64,000 nucleotides of DNA from positions 75,338-139,337 of the forward strand of contig SZPE01000002.1 in the NCBI GenBank assembly GCA_030263555.1, written 5' to 3'. Origin of the DNA: CFX2 sp014338005. GTDB taxonomy: Bacteria; Chloroflexota; Anaerolineae; Aggregatilineales; Phototrophicaceae. Each line of letters begins with the position of its first letter. The first letter of the stretch is position 1. The notes below the pieces were generated by a model, which saw only the letters and a list, made by a program, of their open reading frames with translations, was not told the DNA's origin and searched no databases. This document shows positions 54,042 to 63,096 of this stretch, one piece after another. A program made the translations under genes and the position numbers.

Positions 54042-55075
54042 TGTGCTGCCTCTTTTGCAAAATACGTCAGAATCATATCTGCGCCTGCCCGCTTAATACT
54101 GGTGAGCGTTTCCAGCGCGCATCGTTGCAAGTCAATCCAACCGTTGGCGGCAGCGGCATGAATCATCGCATACTCACCGCTGACCTGATACGCCGCAACG
54201 GGCAGGTTGTAGGATTGGCGGACAGCACTCACAATGTCGAGGTAGGGTAAAGCGGGTTTGACCATGAGCATATCTGCCCCTTCCGCTACATCTAGCGCCA
54301 CTTCTTTAAGCGCCTCGCGCTGGTTAGCAGAATCCATTTGATACTGGCTGCGATCCCCAAACTGCGGCGGGCTTTCGGCGGCATCCCGAAATGGACCGTA
54401 GAAACCGCTGGCATATTTGGCGGCATAACTCATCACAATCACATGATGGAAACCGGTATCATCCAAACCAGACCGAATCGCGCCGACCATGCCATCCATC
54501 ATCCCGGATGGCGCAATGATGTCTGCGCCTGCCGCAGCATGGGCGATGGATGCCTGTGCCAGCAGCTCCAGCGTTGGATCGTTCAGTAAGTAGCCTTCTG
54601 GCAAGTGCGGATCGTAGTGCCGCTCACCCCGCTGGTTGATGATCCCGCAGTGACCGTGATCGGTATACTCGCAGAAACACATATCAGAGATGACGACAAT
54701 CTCCGGCACAGCTTCTTTAATGGCACGAATCGCTCGTGGGATGATGCCATCGGCATCGTAATTTTCGCTGCCACAGCTATCTTTCGTGTCGGGGATGCCA
54801 AACAAAATCACCGCCGGGATACCCAGACCGTATGCGCTGCGGACTTCTCCCACGATCCGATCAACTGACCACTGAAATTGACCTGGCATGGACCGAATAG
54901 GCTGTTGAATATCTTGCCCATGCCGAATAAACAGCGGATAGATGAAATCATCCGGCGATAGGTGTGTCTCCCGAACCATGCGACGCAGGGCAGAGGTACG
55001 GCGCAAACGGCGAGGGCGATTTGTTAGCGAAGTCGTTACTACTTCCTGGTAGGTCTTGTTTTCTGTTCCAATCAT
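54026..55075 (-). CDS. hemB: Porphobilinogen synthase (5-aminolevulinate dehydratase)
   Basis: 349 residues. The two Schiff-base Lys lie in MSYAAKYASGFYGPFRDA and MLMVKPALPYLD; the metal site is DMCFCEYTDHGHCG, the Cys-rich zinc type. It condenses two 5-aminolevulinates into porphobilinogen. The start overlaps hemD by ATGA. Confidence 0.97.
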   Translation of the reverse strand: MIGTENKTYQEVVTTSLTNRPRRLRRTSALRRMVRETHLSPDDFIYPLFIRHGQDIQQPIRSMPGQFQWSVDRIVGEVRSAYGLGIPAVILFGIPDTKDSCGSENYDADGIIPRAIRAIKEAVPEIVVISDMCFCEYTDHGHCGIINQRGERHYDPHLPEGYLLNDPTLELLAQASIAHAAAGADIIAPSGMMDGMVGAIRSGLDDTGFHHVIVMSYAAKYASGFYGPFRDAAESPPQFGDRSQYQMDSANQREALKEVALDVAEGADMLMVKPALPYLDIVSAVRQSYNLPVAAYQVSGEYAMIHAAAANGWIDLQRCALETLTSIKRAGADMILTYFAKEAAQWITK

Positions 55076-55875
55076 GTCTGTTTCCCAATGTCAATTCGGT
55101 TGGCAAAATAGGTGTCCAGTGCATCTATAAGTCCATCCAGCGTATGCTCTGCGGCAGTGGTCAGGACTGTAAAACCGTGATCGCGGGCAGTAGCGGCGGT
55201 TTTGGGCCCGATACAAGCAGCAAACAGGGGCAGCGCATCCTCTGGTCGTCCCCCCTCTTTATCCAGGCGATTAAGGAAGTAAGTCACCGTAGAGGAGCTG
55301 GTGAAGGTCAGCGCGTCAATCCGCTTTTGTGCCAGCAGTTGGGGAATATCCGCCCCACCATGACCACACACAGTCTGATAAGCATCCACCACCGCGACCA
55401 CCGCGCCCCGGTCTGCCAGCCTATCGGCAAGTGTGGGTCGGGCAATCGCTGATTCGGGCAGCAAAACCCGCGCCCCGGTTTCAACAGGCAGATGTTCTAC
55501 AAGGGATTCTGCGAGGTACTGAGGCGGCAAATCAAAGAGTTCCAAGCCAAGCTCCGCTTGTGCTGCTTCAGCAGTTGCCGGTCCAACAGCGGCAGTGCGA
55601 AAGGCTGCTCCCGCTAAAGTCAATCCCAAAGCCTTGAGGCGCTGCGCTACAGCCATGACAGTGTTGGCGCTGGTCAGGATGAGCCAGTCAAAACGCCCTG
55701 CAATTAGATCGCATAAGGCTGCATCCAATAGCGTGCTGTCTTCGTGTGGGGCGATGGCGATACAGGGGTAATCCAGCGGAACAGCGCCCCTTGCCCGCAG
55801 CAAAGTATTCAGCGCCTCCGCCTGATGTGCCGCACGGGTATTGACAATCGCTTTGCTGTTTAACGCCACGCTCAT
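55072..55875 (-). CDS. hemD: Uroporphyrinogen-III synthase
   Basis: 267 residues with the low-conservation HemD pattern: AEALNTLLRARGAV, DWLILTSANTVMAVAQRL, RTAAVGPATAEAAQ and, in the second half, DALTFTSSSTVTYFLNRLD and ACIGPKTAATARDHG. It closes hydroxymethylbilane with inversion of ring D. Placed between hemC and hemB with four-base overlaps on both sides, which makes the assignment firm. Confidence 0.92.
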   Translation of the reverse strand: MSVALNSKAIVNTRAAHQAEALNTLLRARGAVPLDYPCIAIAPHEDSTLLDAALCDLIAGRFDWLILTSANTVMAVAQRLKALGLTLAGAAFRTAAVGPATAEAAQAELGLELFDLPPQYLAESLVEHLPVETGARVLLPESAIARPTLADRLADRGAVVAVVDAYQTVCGHGGADIPQLLAQKRIDALTFTSSSTVTYFLNRLDKEGGRPEDALPLFAACIGPKTAATARDHGFTVLTTAAEHTLDGLIDALDTYFANRIDIGKQT

Positions 55876-56810
55876 GGCTGCTCCATAATGGCTTTTGCCC
55901 CTTTTTCGAGGGCATCCTGAGCCAGCGCCATCCCCAACGCATGAGCCGCCTGAATATCCTGAGCATCAACGGATGCGCGGACTTCAATTTGCTGCGTGCC
56001 ATCCAGTGAACACACTCGTCCGCGCAGGATGAGTCGTCCATCTTCCAAGTCGGCATAAGCGGCAACCGGCACAGAGCAGCCGCCCCCCAATCCGGCAAGG
56101 AATGCCCGTTCTGCTGTGACGGCAAGTGCTATATTCGTGCGGTGAATTGGCGTAAGGGTTTGCAAAAGGGCGGGGTCGTCACGAGTCTGAACGGCAATTG
56201 CGCCCTGACCCGGAGCAGGCAGCATTGTGTCAAAATCCAGCACCTGTGTCACAACATCGGTGTGACCCAATCGCTCCAAACCTGCATAGGCTAATACAAT
56301 TGCGTCAAAGTCGCCATCGGCGGCGAGCGCCTTGCGGATGCGAGTATCCACATTACCGCGTATATCACGTATCTTCAGGTCGGGACGTTTGTGCAAAAGC
56401 TGTGCCGCGCGGCGATAACTGCTCGTCCCGACTGCTGCGCCGTATGGCAAGGTGGCGAGGGTATAGCCCTGACGACTGATGAGGACATCGGCGGGATTCG
56501 CTCGTGTTGGAACAGCGGCGATTATTAGCCCGTCAGGCTGTTCTGTGGGCAGGTCTTTGAGGCTGTGAACCGCGCAATCAATCCGTTTTTCATACAGCGC
56601 CGCTTCAAGTTCAGCCGTGAAGACCCCTTTACCACCCACAAGAGGCAGCGGCGTATCCAGAATATGATCGCCGCGTGTTTTGATAATCTCGTACCCCACC
56701 TGCAAATTGGGCTGTATGGCTTTGAGCAGCGCCATCACATGTCTGGTCTGCCACAGCGCCAGATCAGAGCCACGAGTCCCGAATCGCAGTGTTTGCACAG
56801 CGATACTCAT
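55872..56810 (-). CDS. hemC: Hydroxymethylbilane synthase
   Basis: 312 residues from the ATG at 56810, which overlaps the hemA stop by ATGA; a longer ORF start is a shadow of hemA. Conserved: RFGTRGSDLALWQTRHV, the KDLPTEQP segment and the dipyrromethane-cofactor Cys in FLAGLGGGCSVPVAAYA near residue 243. It polymerises four porphobilinogens. Confidence 0.97.
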   Translation of the reverse strand: MSIAVQTLRFGTRGSDLALWQTRHVMALLKAIQPNLQVGYEIIKTRGDHILDTPLPLVGGKGVFTAELEAALYEKRIDCAVHSLKDLPTEQPDGLIIAAVPTRANPADVLISRQGYTLATLPYGAAVGTSSYRRAAQLLHKRPDLKIRDIRGNVDTRIRKALAADGDFDAIVLAYAGLERLGHTDVVTQVLDFDTMLPAPGQGAIAVQTRDDPALLQTLTPIHRTNIALAVTAERAFLAGLGGGCSVPVAAYADLEDGRLILRGRVCSLDGTQQIEVRASVDAQDIQAAHALGMALAQDALEKGAKAIMEQP

Positions 56811-58231
56811 GTCTGCTGACCCGTCGTGGATGGCAAAATGCAGTGTAGATTGCACTGGGTGGTTGCAGCGGGAGCCGTTTGCCCAGCCCAACTACAGCCT
56901 ATTCCCTCTTGCTGGCACTCAATTGTATCCAGCGTATTCAGCGCAAACAACTCGCGCACGGCATGGGCGTAACCATAACCATTGCCCTCGCTTGCCTGAA
57001 TTCGCAAACGAGATGTGGGTTCATGCAGCAGGCGATTGACCAGACGATGCGCCATACGGCTGACAATCTCGCGGGTGCGTTCGTCTGCGTCCGATAAACG
57101 GTTCAGCGCTTGTACCAGTTCCTCATCGGCAATGCTTTGTGCCCATTCGCGCAGGGTCTTGATGACCGGTGTCACCTGACGACTGTGATACCATTCCGCA
57201 AACCGCACCATCTCCTGTTGGATAATTGTTTTCACCTGTGGGATCGCTGCCTTACGTAGTTCAACATTGCTATCTACCACCGATTGCAGATCGTCAATAT
57301 CATAGACTTGCACGCCGGATAATTCACGAACAGTGTCTTCGACATCGCGCGGCACCGCAATATCCATAATCACCAACGGGCGATTTTCACGCCGTTGGAG
57401 AACTGCTTCAACATCGTGGCGATCAATCACGACGTGTGGTGCGCCAGTAGCACAGATGACGGCATCTGCCCATACAAGCGATTCTTCAAGCTGATGCCAT
57501 GTGAATGCTTTACCGCCAAAATCGTTTGCCAGCACCTCCGCACGAGAATAGGTACGATTCAGGAATACGAGATCGTTCACCTCAAATCGTTTGAGTGCCT
57601 GTACCGCGAGCGTCGCCATTTCACCCGCGCCGATAATCACCACGTGAGCAGTGCGTCGCTGATTGAGCTTTTCCATCAGGAGTGATACGCCAGCATGGCT
57701 GACCGATGTGGTATAGCGGCTGATAGGGGTTTCAGTGCGGGCACGCTTGCCGGCGTGAATCACCTGAGCAAACAAATGCGACAGGATGGGTCCCGTTATG
57801 CCTGCATTGTGGGCCTCTTCAAACGCCTGCGTAACCTGTCCCAGAATCTGGGTTTCCCCAAGAATCATGGAATCTAAGCCACAGGCAACGCGCATCAGGT
57901 GTTGAAGCGCATCATCTCCGACGAGGTTGTATAAATGCCCTTTCAATTCCGTCATAGAAATATTCTGTAACCCGGACAAAAATTGTTCGACGAGTGCGAT
58001 CCCATTATCTGGATTATGCGTCGAGATATAGACCTCAAGCCGGTTACAGGTAGACAGTATGGCTGCCTCATCTATTCTGGGTAGTGGATATTTACCATTG
58101 TTTGACACCGGACTGGTATACACTCTCAGGTCTTCAAGCGCAATTTGCAGCGCACAACCAGAAAGCGTCAGCTTTTCCCGGATTTCAACTGGGGCAGTTC
58201 GATAATTGAGTCCAACGACAACAATAGTCAC
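56807..58231 (-). CDS. hemA: Glutamyl-tRNA reductase
   Basis: 474 residues from a GTG at 58231 with AGGAG seven bases upstream. The start VTIVVVGLNYRTAPVEIREK and the nucleophilic Cys in ILSTCNRLEVYI near residue 60 are canonical, with GLDSMILGETQILGQV and an NADPH-binding VIIGAGEMATLAVQAL. It reduces glutamyl-tRNA(Glu) to glutamate 1-semialdehyde and is the usual control point. The last 45 residues (rich in Cys: IECQQEGIGC, TTQCNLHC) extend beyond the family and may be non-native or regulatory. Confidence 0.96.
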   Translation of the reverse strand: MTIVVVGLNYRTAPVEIREKLTLSGCALQIALEDLRVYTSPVSNNGKYPLPRIDEAAILSTCNRLEVYISTHNPDNGIALVEQFLSGLQNISMTELKGHLYNLVGDDALQHLMRVACGLDSMILGETQILGQVTQAFEEAHNAGITGPILSHLFAQVIHAGKRARTETPISRYTTSVSHAGVSLLMEKLNQRRTAHVVIIGAGEMATLAVQALKRFEVNDLVFLNRTYSRAEVLANDFGGKAFTWHQLEESLVWADAVICATGAPHVVIDRHDVEAVLQRRENRPLVIMDIAVPRDVEDTVRELSGVQVYDIDDLQSVVDSNVELRKAAIPQVKTIIQQEMVRFAEWYHSRQVTPVIKTLREWAQSIADEELVQALNRLSDADERTREIVSRMAHRLVNRLLHEPTSRLRIQASEGNGYGYAHAVRELFALNTLDTIECQQEGIGCSWAGQTAPAATTQCNLHCILPSTTGQQT

Positions 58232-58254
58232 AAAAGCGCTCCTGAGATGTGCCT

Positions 58255-59367
58255 CTACAATACGACCTGTCTCGTCTCTGGCTGATAGGCGCAGAATGGC
58301 TCCTCCGCCAGATAATTCCCGGTTATGCCGTAGGAACGCGCTCGGCAGCCGCTGCACAGCGATTTGAACTGGCAAATACCGCACTTGCCTCCTAGCGCAT
58401 CGGGGTCGCGCAGTTCGGCAAACAAGGGGCTGTCCTGCCAGATTGCCTCAAATGGCTGCTGATGGATATTCCCCGCCTCAACTGGCAGATACCCGCAGGG
58501 GAAAATCTCCCCTCGATGCGAGATAAAGCAAACGCCTGTCCCAGCCAGACAACCTTTCGTCGCCGCGTGCATCTGCCCATGTGGATGCCCGTTTAGCTGA
58601 CGGTCATAACTGGCAGGGAGTTCGCGTTGATTCCCCTGACGACGTTCTTCCGCCCGGCGGGTACGCATCACCCGGAAATAGTGGGGCGCACAGGTGGCTT
58701 TGAGCTGCAAAGTCGGTTCAGCCTGTTCTATATCGTAGAGCCAGTTCAAGACCTGCTCGTATTCTTGCGCGTTGATCATCTGCTCTTCGGCGATCTGTAC
58801 CCCACAGCCCACCGGCACCAGTAAAAAGAGGTGCAGACCGACTGCATCCAGTTCTTTCGCCAGGCGCACCATGCCATCAAGCTGCGTTTTGTTATGGTTG
58901 GCAACAGTTGTGTTGATCTGTACCGGCAAACCGACTTTCCGCAACGCTTTGAACCCAACAATCGCCGCCTCAAATGATCCCGGTAATCCCCGGAACAGAT
59001 CATGGGTTGCGGCATCCACACCATCAAAAGAGATACTGACGCGCTTGACACCGCTTTCCTTGATGTGGGCGGCAACGGCATCATCAATGAGCGTGCCATT
59101 TGTTGCGAGCGCGACGGGCAGACCAGCCTCCGTCGCATAGCGGGCGATTTCGTAAATATCCGGGCGGAAGAGCGGTTCTCCACCGGAGAGTACGAAGACT
59201 GGCTTACCCACCTCAGCAATTTCATCGATCATCCGAAACGCATCATCGGTCGTTAGATCCTGTGGTGTGAGTTGATGAGCAACCGTCACGCGACGACAAT
59301 GGATGCAGCGCAGGTTACAGCCAGCAGTTGTTTCCCAGAAAATTAAACGCGGTGCCGGATAATTCAT
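58255..59367 (-). CDS. AhbD-like radical SAM/SPASM protein
   Basis: 370 residues from the ATG at 59367; an upstream ORF start is out of keeping with the family. The SAM cluster is TAGCNLRCIHCRR near residue 15 (C-x3-C-x2-C), followed by LSGGEPLFRPDIYE. The C-terminal SPASM region has GCLAGTGVCFIS, GEIFPCGYLP and KCGICQFKSLCSGCRARSYG. It resembles NirJ/AhbD heme-pathway enzymes (didecarboxysiroheme or heme-side-chain chemistry). In an operon that already has ChdC its step is not required for heme b, so a modified heme or oxygen-free alternative is possible. Confidence 0.85.
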   Translation of the reverse strand: MNYPAPRLIFWETTAGCNLRCIHCRRVTVAHQLTPQDLTTDDAFRMIDEIAEVGKPVFVLSGGEPLFRPDIYEIARYATEAGLPVALATNGTLIDDAVAAHIKESGVKRVSISFDGVDAATHDLFRGLPGSFEAAIVGFKALRKVGLPVQINTTVANHNKTQLDGMVRLAKELDAVGLHLFLLVPVGCGVQIAEEQMINAQEYEQVLNWLYDIEQAEPTLQLKATCAPHYFRVMRTRRAEERRQGNQRELPASYDRQLNGHPHGQMHAATKGCLAGTGVCFISHRGEIFPCGYLPVEAGNIHQQPFEAIWQDSPLFAELRDPDALGGKCGICQFKSLCSGCRARSYGITGNYLAEEPFCAYQPETRQVVL

Positions 59368-59501
59368 GGTGTCGCCCCTTGAATCTGATAGAAAATGTAT
59401 GCGAATATACGAAAATCTACATAAATCTCCAGATACAATAACCCATGCAGCATCAGGTTGGCAGTGTGATCTGTCATCTAAATGACGCGAATTGTCATTA
59501 A
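59368..59501 (-). promoter_or_regulatory. Intergenic region before the AhbD-like gene
   Basis: 134 bases, the only sizeable gap in the heme operon. On the minus strand TTATTG, 16 bases and TAGATT form a weak promoter, inside ATGTAGATTTTCG; the same TGTAGATTT phrase forms the -10 region of the chdC promoter, suggesting shared regulation. Confidence 0.35.
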
Positions 59502-60584
59502 TCAAGCTGATGGAGCCGATGGACGACCACCCTCGCCCTTTAAGCAGCAGTTCAGCGGACAGACATCATGGTTCGGTCCGCGTGTTCCCAGATAGCGTCG
59601 TTCAGGATTGTCAGTCATGCGTTCCAGGATGAGTTCATGAATCATCTCAATGAACGTCGGATGTATTCCTACTGTCTCAGCACGTGCCAGATTGATGCCA
59701 AGTTCAGTTGCGAGTTGTTGGGCTTCGGTGTCCAGATCAAACAGGACTTCCATATGATCCGAGATGAAACCAATCGGAACAATCAGCACATTCTTGATCT
59801 GCTGTTTGTGAATGTCCGTCAGATAATCGCAGATGTCCGGTTCCAGCCAGGGAACCTGCGGCGGGCCGCTGCGGCTTTGATAGACGAGCTTATAATTCGT
59901 CGTGCCAATACGGTCTGCTACAAGCTGGCAGACCTCTTCGAGTTGAACAACATAATCGCTGTGACGCGCCATCCCCATTGGAATGCTGTGCGCGGTGAAG
60001 ATCACATGCACATCTTGCCGAAGTTCCGCTGGAAACTGGTTAAGTGCCTGCTGTGTTTTCTCTATCATCGGTTCGATAAAACCGGGATGATTGTAAAAGA
60101 CGCGCAGTTTATCAAATACGGGGACACCCTCTCCCACGGTTTCACAGGCGCGTATGACATCTTCACGATATTGACGACAGCCTGAATAGGAACTGAAAGC
60201 GGAAGTGACCAATACCAGAACCCGCTTTACACCATCCGCAACCATCTGGCGGATGGTATCGGTCACGAAGGGATGCCAGTTGCGATTGCCAAAATAGATG
60301 GGAAGGTCAAGATCGGTTTCTTTCAGACGTGTTTCCAGCGCAGCGATGAGCGCACGATTCTGAGCATTGATCGGGCTGACACCGCCGAAATCGTAATAAT
60401 GGGCCGCCACTTCTTCCAGGCGTTCGCGCGGAATATTGCGACCTTCCGCGACGTTTTGTAGAAACGGAATCACATCATCCATCGCTTCTGGTCCTCCAAA
60501 GGACAGAACCAGCAGCGCATCATAGGCATGTGCTTCATCATCAAATTTCGGTGCATCGGCGGTTTGTGCGCCATAAATACTCAT
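59502..60584 (-). CDS. cpfC: Ferrochelatase, coproporphyrin type
   Basis: 360 residues. Family blocks: LLVLSFGGPEAMDDVIPFLQ, YFGNRNWHPFVTDTI and VLVLVTSAFSSYSGCRQYRE, then a VIFTAHSIPMGM segment holding the active His. The C-terminal CPLNCC supports a [2Fe-2S] cluster, as in actinobacterial-type ferrochelatases. With CgoX and ChdC it inserts iron into coproporphyrin III to give coproheme. Separated by 24 bases from chdC. Confidence 0.94.
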   Translation of the reverse strand: MSIYGAQTADAPKFDDEAHAYDALLVLSFGGPEAMDDVIPFLQNVAEGRNIPRERLEEVAAHYYDFGGVSPINAQNRALIAALETRLKETDLDLPIYFGNRNWHPFVTDTIRQMVADGVKRVLVLVTSAFSSYSGCRQYREDVIRACETVGEGVPVFDKLRVFYNHPGFIEPMIEKTQQALNQFPAELRQDVHVIFTAHSIPMGMARHSDYVVQLEEVCQLVADRIGTTNYKLVYQSRSGPPQVPWLEPDICDYLTDIHKQQIKNVLIVPIGFISDHMEVLFDLDTEAQQLATELGINLARAETVGIHPTFIEMIHELILERMTDNPERRYLGTRGPNHDVCPLNCCLKGEGGRPSAPSA

Positions 60585-60608
60585 ATCAGAACCGTTATCC
60601 CTGTGAAT

Positions 60609-61736
60609 TCACGCCAAAACTCGTGTACCAACAAAAATCATGCCATCCCGCACTTCTACCTGATAGGTTTCAACCGGTTTGCGAACAACGCCATCGAGCG
60701 CTGCGCCGCTTCTGAGGTCGAACTTGCCATAATGCCAGGGACAGACAACGCTACATTCCTCCACATTCACCGTACCCTCGGTCAAAGGTCCGCGTGCATG
60801 TGTGCAGCGATTGTTTAGCGCGTAAATCGTGCCGCCGATGTTAAAAAGACCAACCATCTTGCCTTCCAGAAAGACTGTTTTCCGTTCTCCAGGAGCGAGT
60901 TCATCCAGCGGACATACCTCAACCCATGCTTCGTGTGTTTCGTCTAGCATCAAGCTCTGCGCGACAGGCGGTCCGCCCAGTGCATCTAGCGCCTCTTCCA
61001 AACGCATATTGATACACGTAAACAAAGGCGTATCTTGCAATGTGTAGCGGCTTGATTCTGTTTCGCGGAGTTCTTGCACAAGATCAAGGAAATCGGATGG
61101 TTCGTCGGTTTCAAAAGCGACGATGAATTCGTAATCATCCAGCCCAAAACTGTAGGTTGTGTTCAGGCGAACTGAAGGATATTTACGCCCAACGTCGATG
61201 TGTTCATCCATGATGCCCTGCCGTGCGTGCAGTGACATTTGATACCAGTCGCGGGTTTTGATGAACGGATAGACAAAAAGATATTTCGCCTCAGACGGGT
61301 CAATCACCAACCGTTCTTCTTCTGCTGTAGCATCCGCAGCGCCTCGTATTTCATAAATGGAGCGCTTGGTCTGTGAGAAATACGAATACACCAAGTTCAG
61401 ATAACCGCCCATTCGAGTGCTGGCAATGGCAGTTGTGAGTTCGCGGAACGGCAGCGGGCTTTCAGCAATCTGCCAGAGCAGCAGTTCTGCATCCGCGCGT
61501 GTCCCCATTAGACTATAGGGACGCAGCAGCATTCGACGGTTGAAAGTTCGGATGACATCTGCAAGTTCCTGTTTGTGTGATGCCTGTTCGTCACCTGCCA
61601 GCCTGCGCCACGCTGAATCAATCTTGTAAAAGGCAAATCGCACATACTGGCGTCGGGCAAGCTGTTTGCCGCGATCCTCTTGAGCGCCATTAGATTGTGC
61701 TACAGACTGTTGATTTGATCGTGGTCTTCCAGTCAT
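60609..61736 (-). CDS. chdC: Coproheme decarboxylase fused to a Rieske [2Fe-2S] domain
   Basis: 375 residues. The first 250 are the chlorite-dismutase-like ChdC/HemQ fold: VRFAFYKIDSAWRRL, YPFIKTRDWYQMS (Tyr region), MDEHIDVGRKYPSV (proximal His candidate), SFGLDDYEFIVAFETDEP. The last 105 are a Rieske domain with CTHARGPLTEG and CPWHYGKFDL (C-x-H ... C-x2-H). ChdC converts coproheme to heme b with peroxide; the attached ferredoxin-like domain is not part of the known minimal enzyme. AGGGATATCC precedes the ATG, and a promoter lies upstream. First gene of the operon. Confidence 0.93.
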   Translation of the reverse strand: MTGRPRSNQQSVAQSNGAQEDRGKQLARRQYVRFAFYKIDSAWRRLAGDEQASHKQELADVIRTFNRRMLLRPYSLMGTRADAELLLWQIAESPLPFRELTTAIASTRMGGYLNLVYSYFSQTKRSIYEIRGAADATAEEERLVIDPSEAKYLFVYPFIKTRDWYQMSLHARQGIMDEHIDVGRKYPSVRLNTTYSFGLDDYEFIVAFETDEPSDFLDLVQELRETESSRYTLQDTPLFTCINMRLEEALDALGGPPVAQSLMLDETHEAWVEVCPLDELAPGERKTVFLEGKMVGLFNIGGTIYALNNRCTHARGPLTEGTVNVEECSVVCPWHYGKFDLRSGAALDGVVRKPVETYQVEVRDGMIFVGTRVLA

Positions 61737-61787
61737 GGATATCCCTAAATTGTAGACATGAGTAAAAACTACACCAAAATCTCAGTA

Positions 61788-61816
61788 AATCTACACAAAA
61801 ATACTAAAAAATGCAA
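61788..61816 (-). promoter_or_regulatory. Promoter of the heme operon
   Basis: Read leftward: TTGCAT (61811-61816), 17 bases, TAGATT (61788-61793), 50 bases before the chdC start. The spacing is ideal and the surroundings AT-rich, with GTGTAG repeated (TGTAGATTT, TGTAGTTTT, a TGTCTACA-like inverted echo), possible operator sites. Confidence 0.5.
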
Positions 61817-61889
61817 GTGACTGATACGGTTGATTTGGGGTGCAATACTGGCAAAAAATGGGATCGATTACCGACCCCACTGTATAATG

Positions 61890-62780
61890 TCATGCTGAAC
61901 AGTCGTAGACTTTGTTCAATTCCTTATGCGCGTTTCGCCTCAACATGTGGATGGTGTATTTCGACAACCCCAGCCGCTCAACCAGGGTCTTGCAGCTTTC
62001 GTATGCCCCCATGCTCCGCACCGTCGCCGCCATGCGGAGATTGCCTTCCACTTCGTAGCGGGCGACTAGGCGTAGCAGCGGTGCTTCCACTCCGGCGAGA
62101 TGCCGATCCCGCCATGTCTGTTTACGGGGCTTGAACAGTTCCAGCTTCTCACATAATTCCTCACGCATCGGTTTGACCACACTCGTCAGCCACCAGCACT
62201 TCTTCGTCCCGCTGCGCCCAGCGATGGCTGCCGCGTCGTCCGGTCCGACTTCGGTGGTGATGTAGTACAACGCTGCCAGGTGCGGCAGACTGTCCATGTA
62301 CTTCTCCGCCATTTCGGTGATGACCTTCTCAATGTCAATGCGGAGTTCAATGGCTTCGGCATAGGTCGCGTAGCCGATGATGTGCGAGTGGTCGTAACCG
62401 TCGATGAGGAAGTCGTCAGGATCACCGCTGCGTGTGGCGATGTCTTCCAGATACATCTCTCGACGGTAGAACTTGCGGTAAAGCTGCGGATTGGTGCGGT
62501 TCAGCAGCAGCTTGAGCGCTCCACCTTTGTCTACTGTTGCCAGCATCGAAGTATCGGCGCTGATGTCCATCCACAGCCGCATGAAGGCATGAGCAATCAA
62601 ATCCGGGATGTCCAACTCGTGGTTGCGATAGTAACGCAGCAGCCGGTTAAAGCTGGGGATCAGATCATCGTAAATCTGCTCAAAGGTATACTGACCAGCC
62701 CATCCTGTCGGATAGGTCGCAACACGCGGAAATGGTCTAATCTGACTGCGAATTTTGGAACGAACATCGTTGTCGAACAT
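61890..62780 (-). CDS. Sigma-factor-like protein of the element
   Basis: 296 residues. The N-terminal half has a region-2-like segment (FEQIYDDLIPSFNRLLRYYR ... IPDLIAHAFMRLW) and the C-terminal 40 residues (CKTLVERLGLSKYTIHML, RRNAHKELNK) look like a region-4 or LuxR-type helix-turn-helix. The middle is acidic and not typical. It may direct RNA polymerase to element promoters or bind the repeat array; this is a distant resemblance only. It lies 153 bases upstream of chdC and in the same direction. Confidence 0.55.
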   Translation of the reverse strand: MFDNDVRSKIRSQIRPFPRVATYPTGWAGQYTFEQIYDDLIPSFNRLLRYYRNHELDIPDLIAHAFMRLWMDISADTSMLATVDKGGALKLLLNRTNPQLYRKFYRREMYLEDIATRSGDPDDFLIDGYDHSHIIGYATYAEAIELRIDIEKVITEMAEKYMDSLPHLAALYYITTEVGPDDAAAIAGRSGTKKCWWLTSVVKPMREELCEKLELFKPRKQTWRDRHLAGVEAPLLRLVARYEVEGNLRMAATVRSMGAYESCKTLVERLGLSKYTIHMLRRNAHKELNKVYDCSA

Positions 62781-62879
62781 GGGGACTACCCCTTCTCAAA
62801 CACGCTGGAACGCCAGCACGTTGAGCGCTACCGCTCAACCATGCGGGGACAGCGCAGAGGGGGGAACCTGGCAAACATG
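62781..62879 (-). promoter_or_regulatory. Structured leader of the sigma-like gene
   Basis: Two perfect hairpins sit just before the start: GTTGAGCG-CTAC-CGCTCAAC (62820-62839) and GCTGG-AACG-CCAGC (62804-62817). They could control translation or transcription of the sigma-like gene. Confidence 0.5.
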
Positions 62880-62911
62880 AAAAACGCCCCAGTGCTTTTC
62901 AGGGCGTTTTT
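62880..62911. terminator. Bidirectional terminator
   Basis: AAAACGCCC and GGGCGTTTT pair around a 12-base loop with A- and T-runs on both sides. It separates the repeat region from the sigma-like gene. Confidence 0.8.
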
Positions 62912-63096
62912 CAAGGCGGGTGGTTCGGTAGTCCCGCCCGCAGGGTGGGATTAGCGTACCTGCCCGCCGGTGTTTGTTAGGGAGGAAACCCGCGCTGTAC
63001 AATCGTCCGCGCGGCGGTAGTGCGAGGAGAAAGGGCTGTCAAACTGTGACTGGAAACTGGGTTGCCCATGCTTTGGAGGGATGCAAAAAAGCGGTG

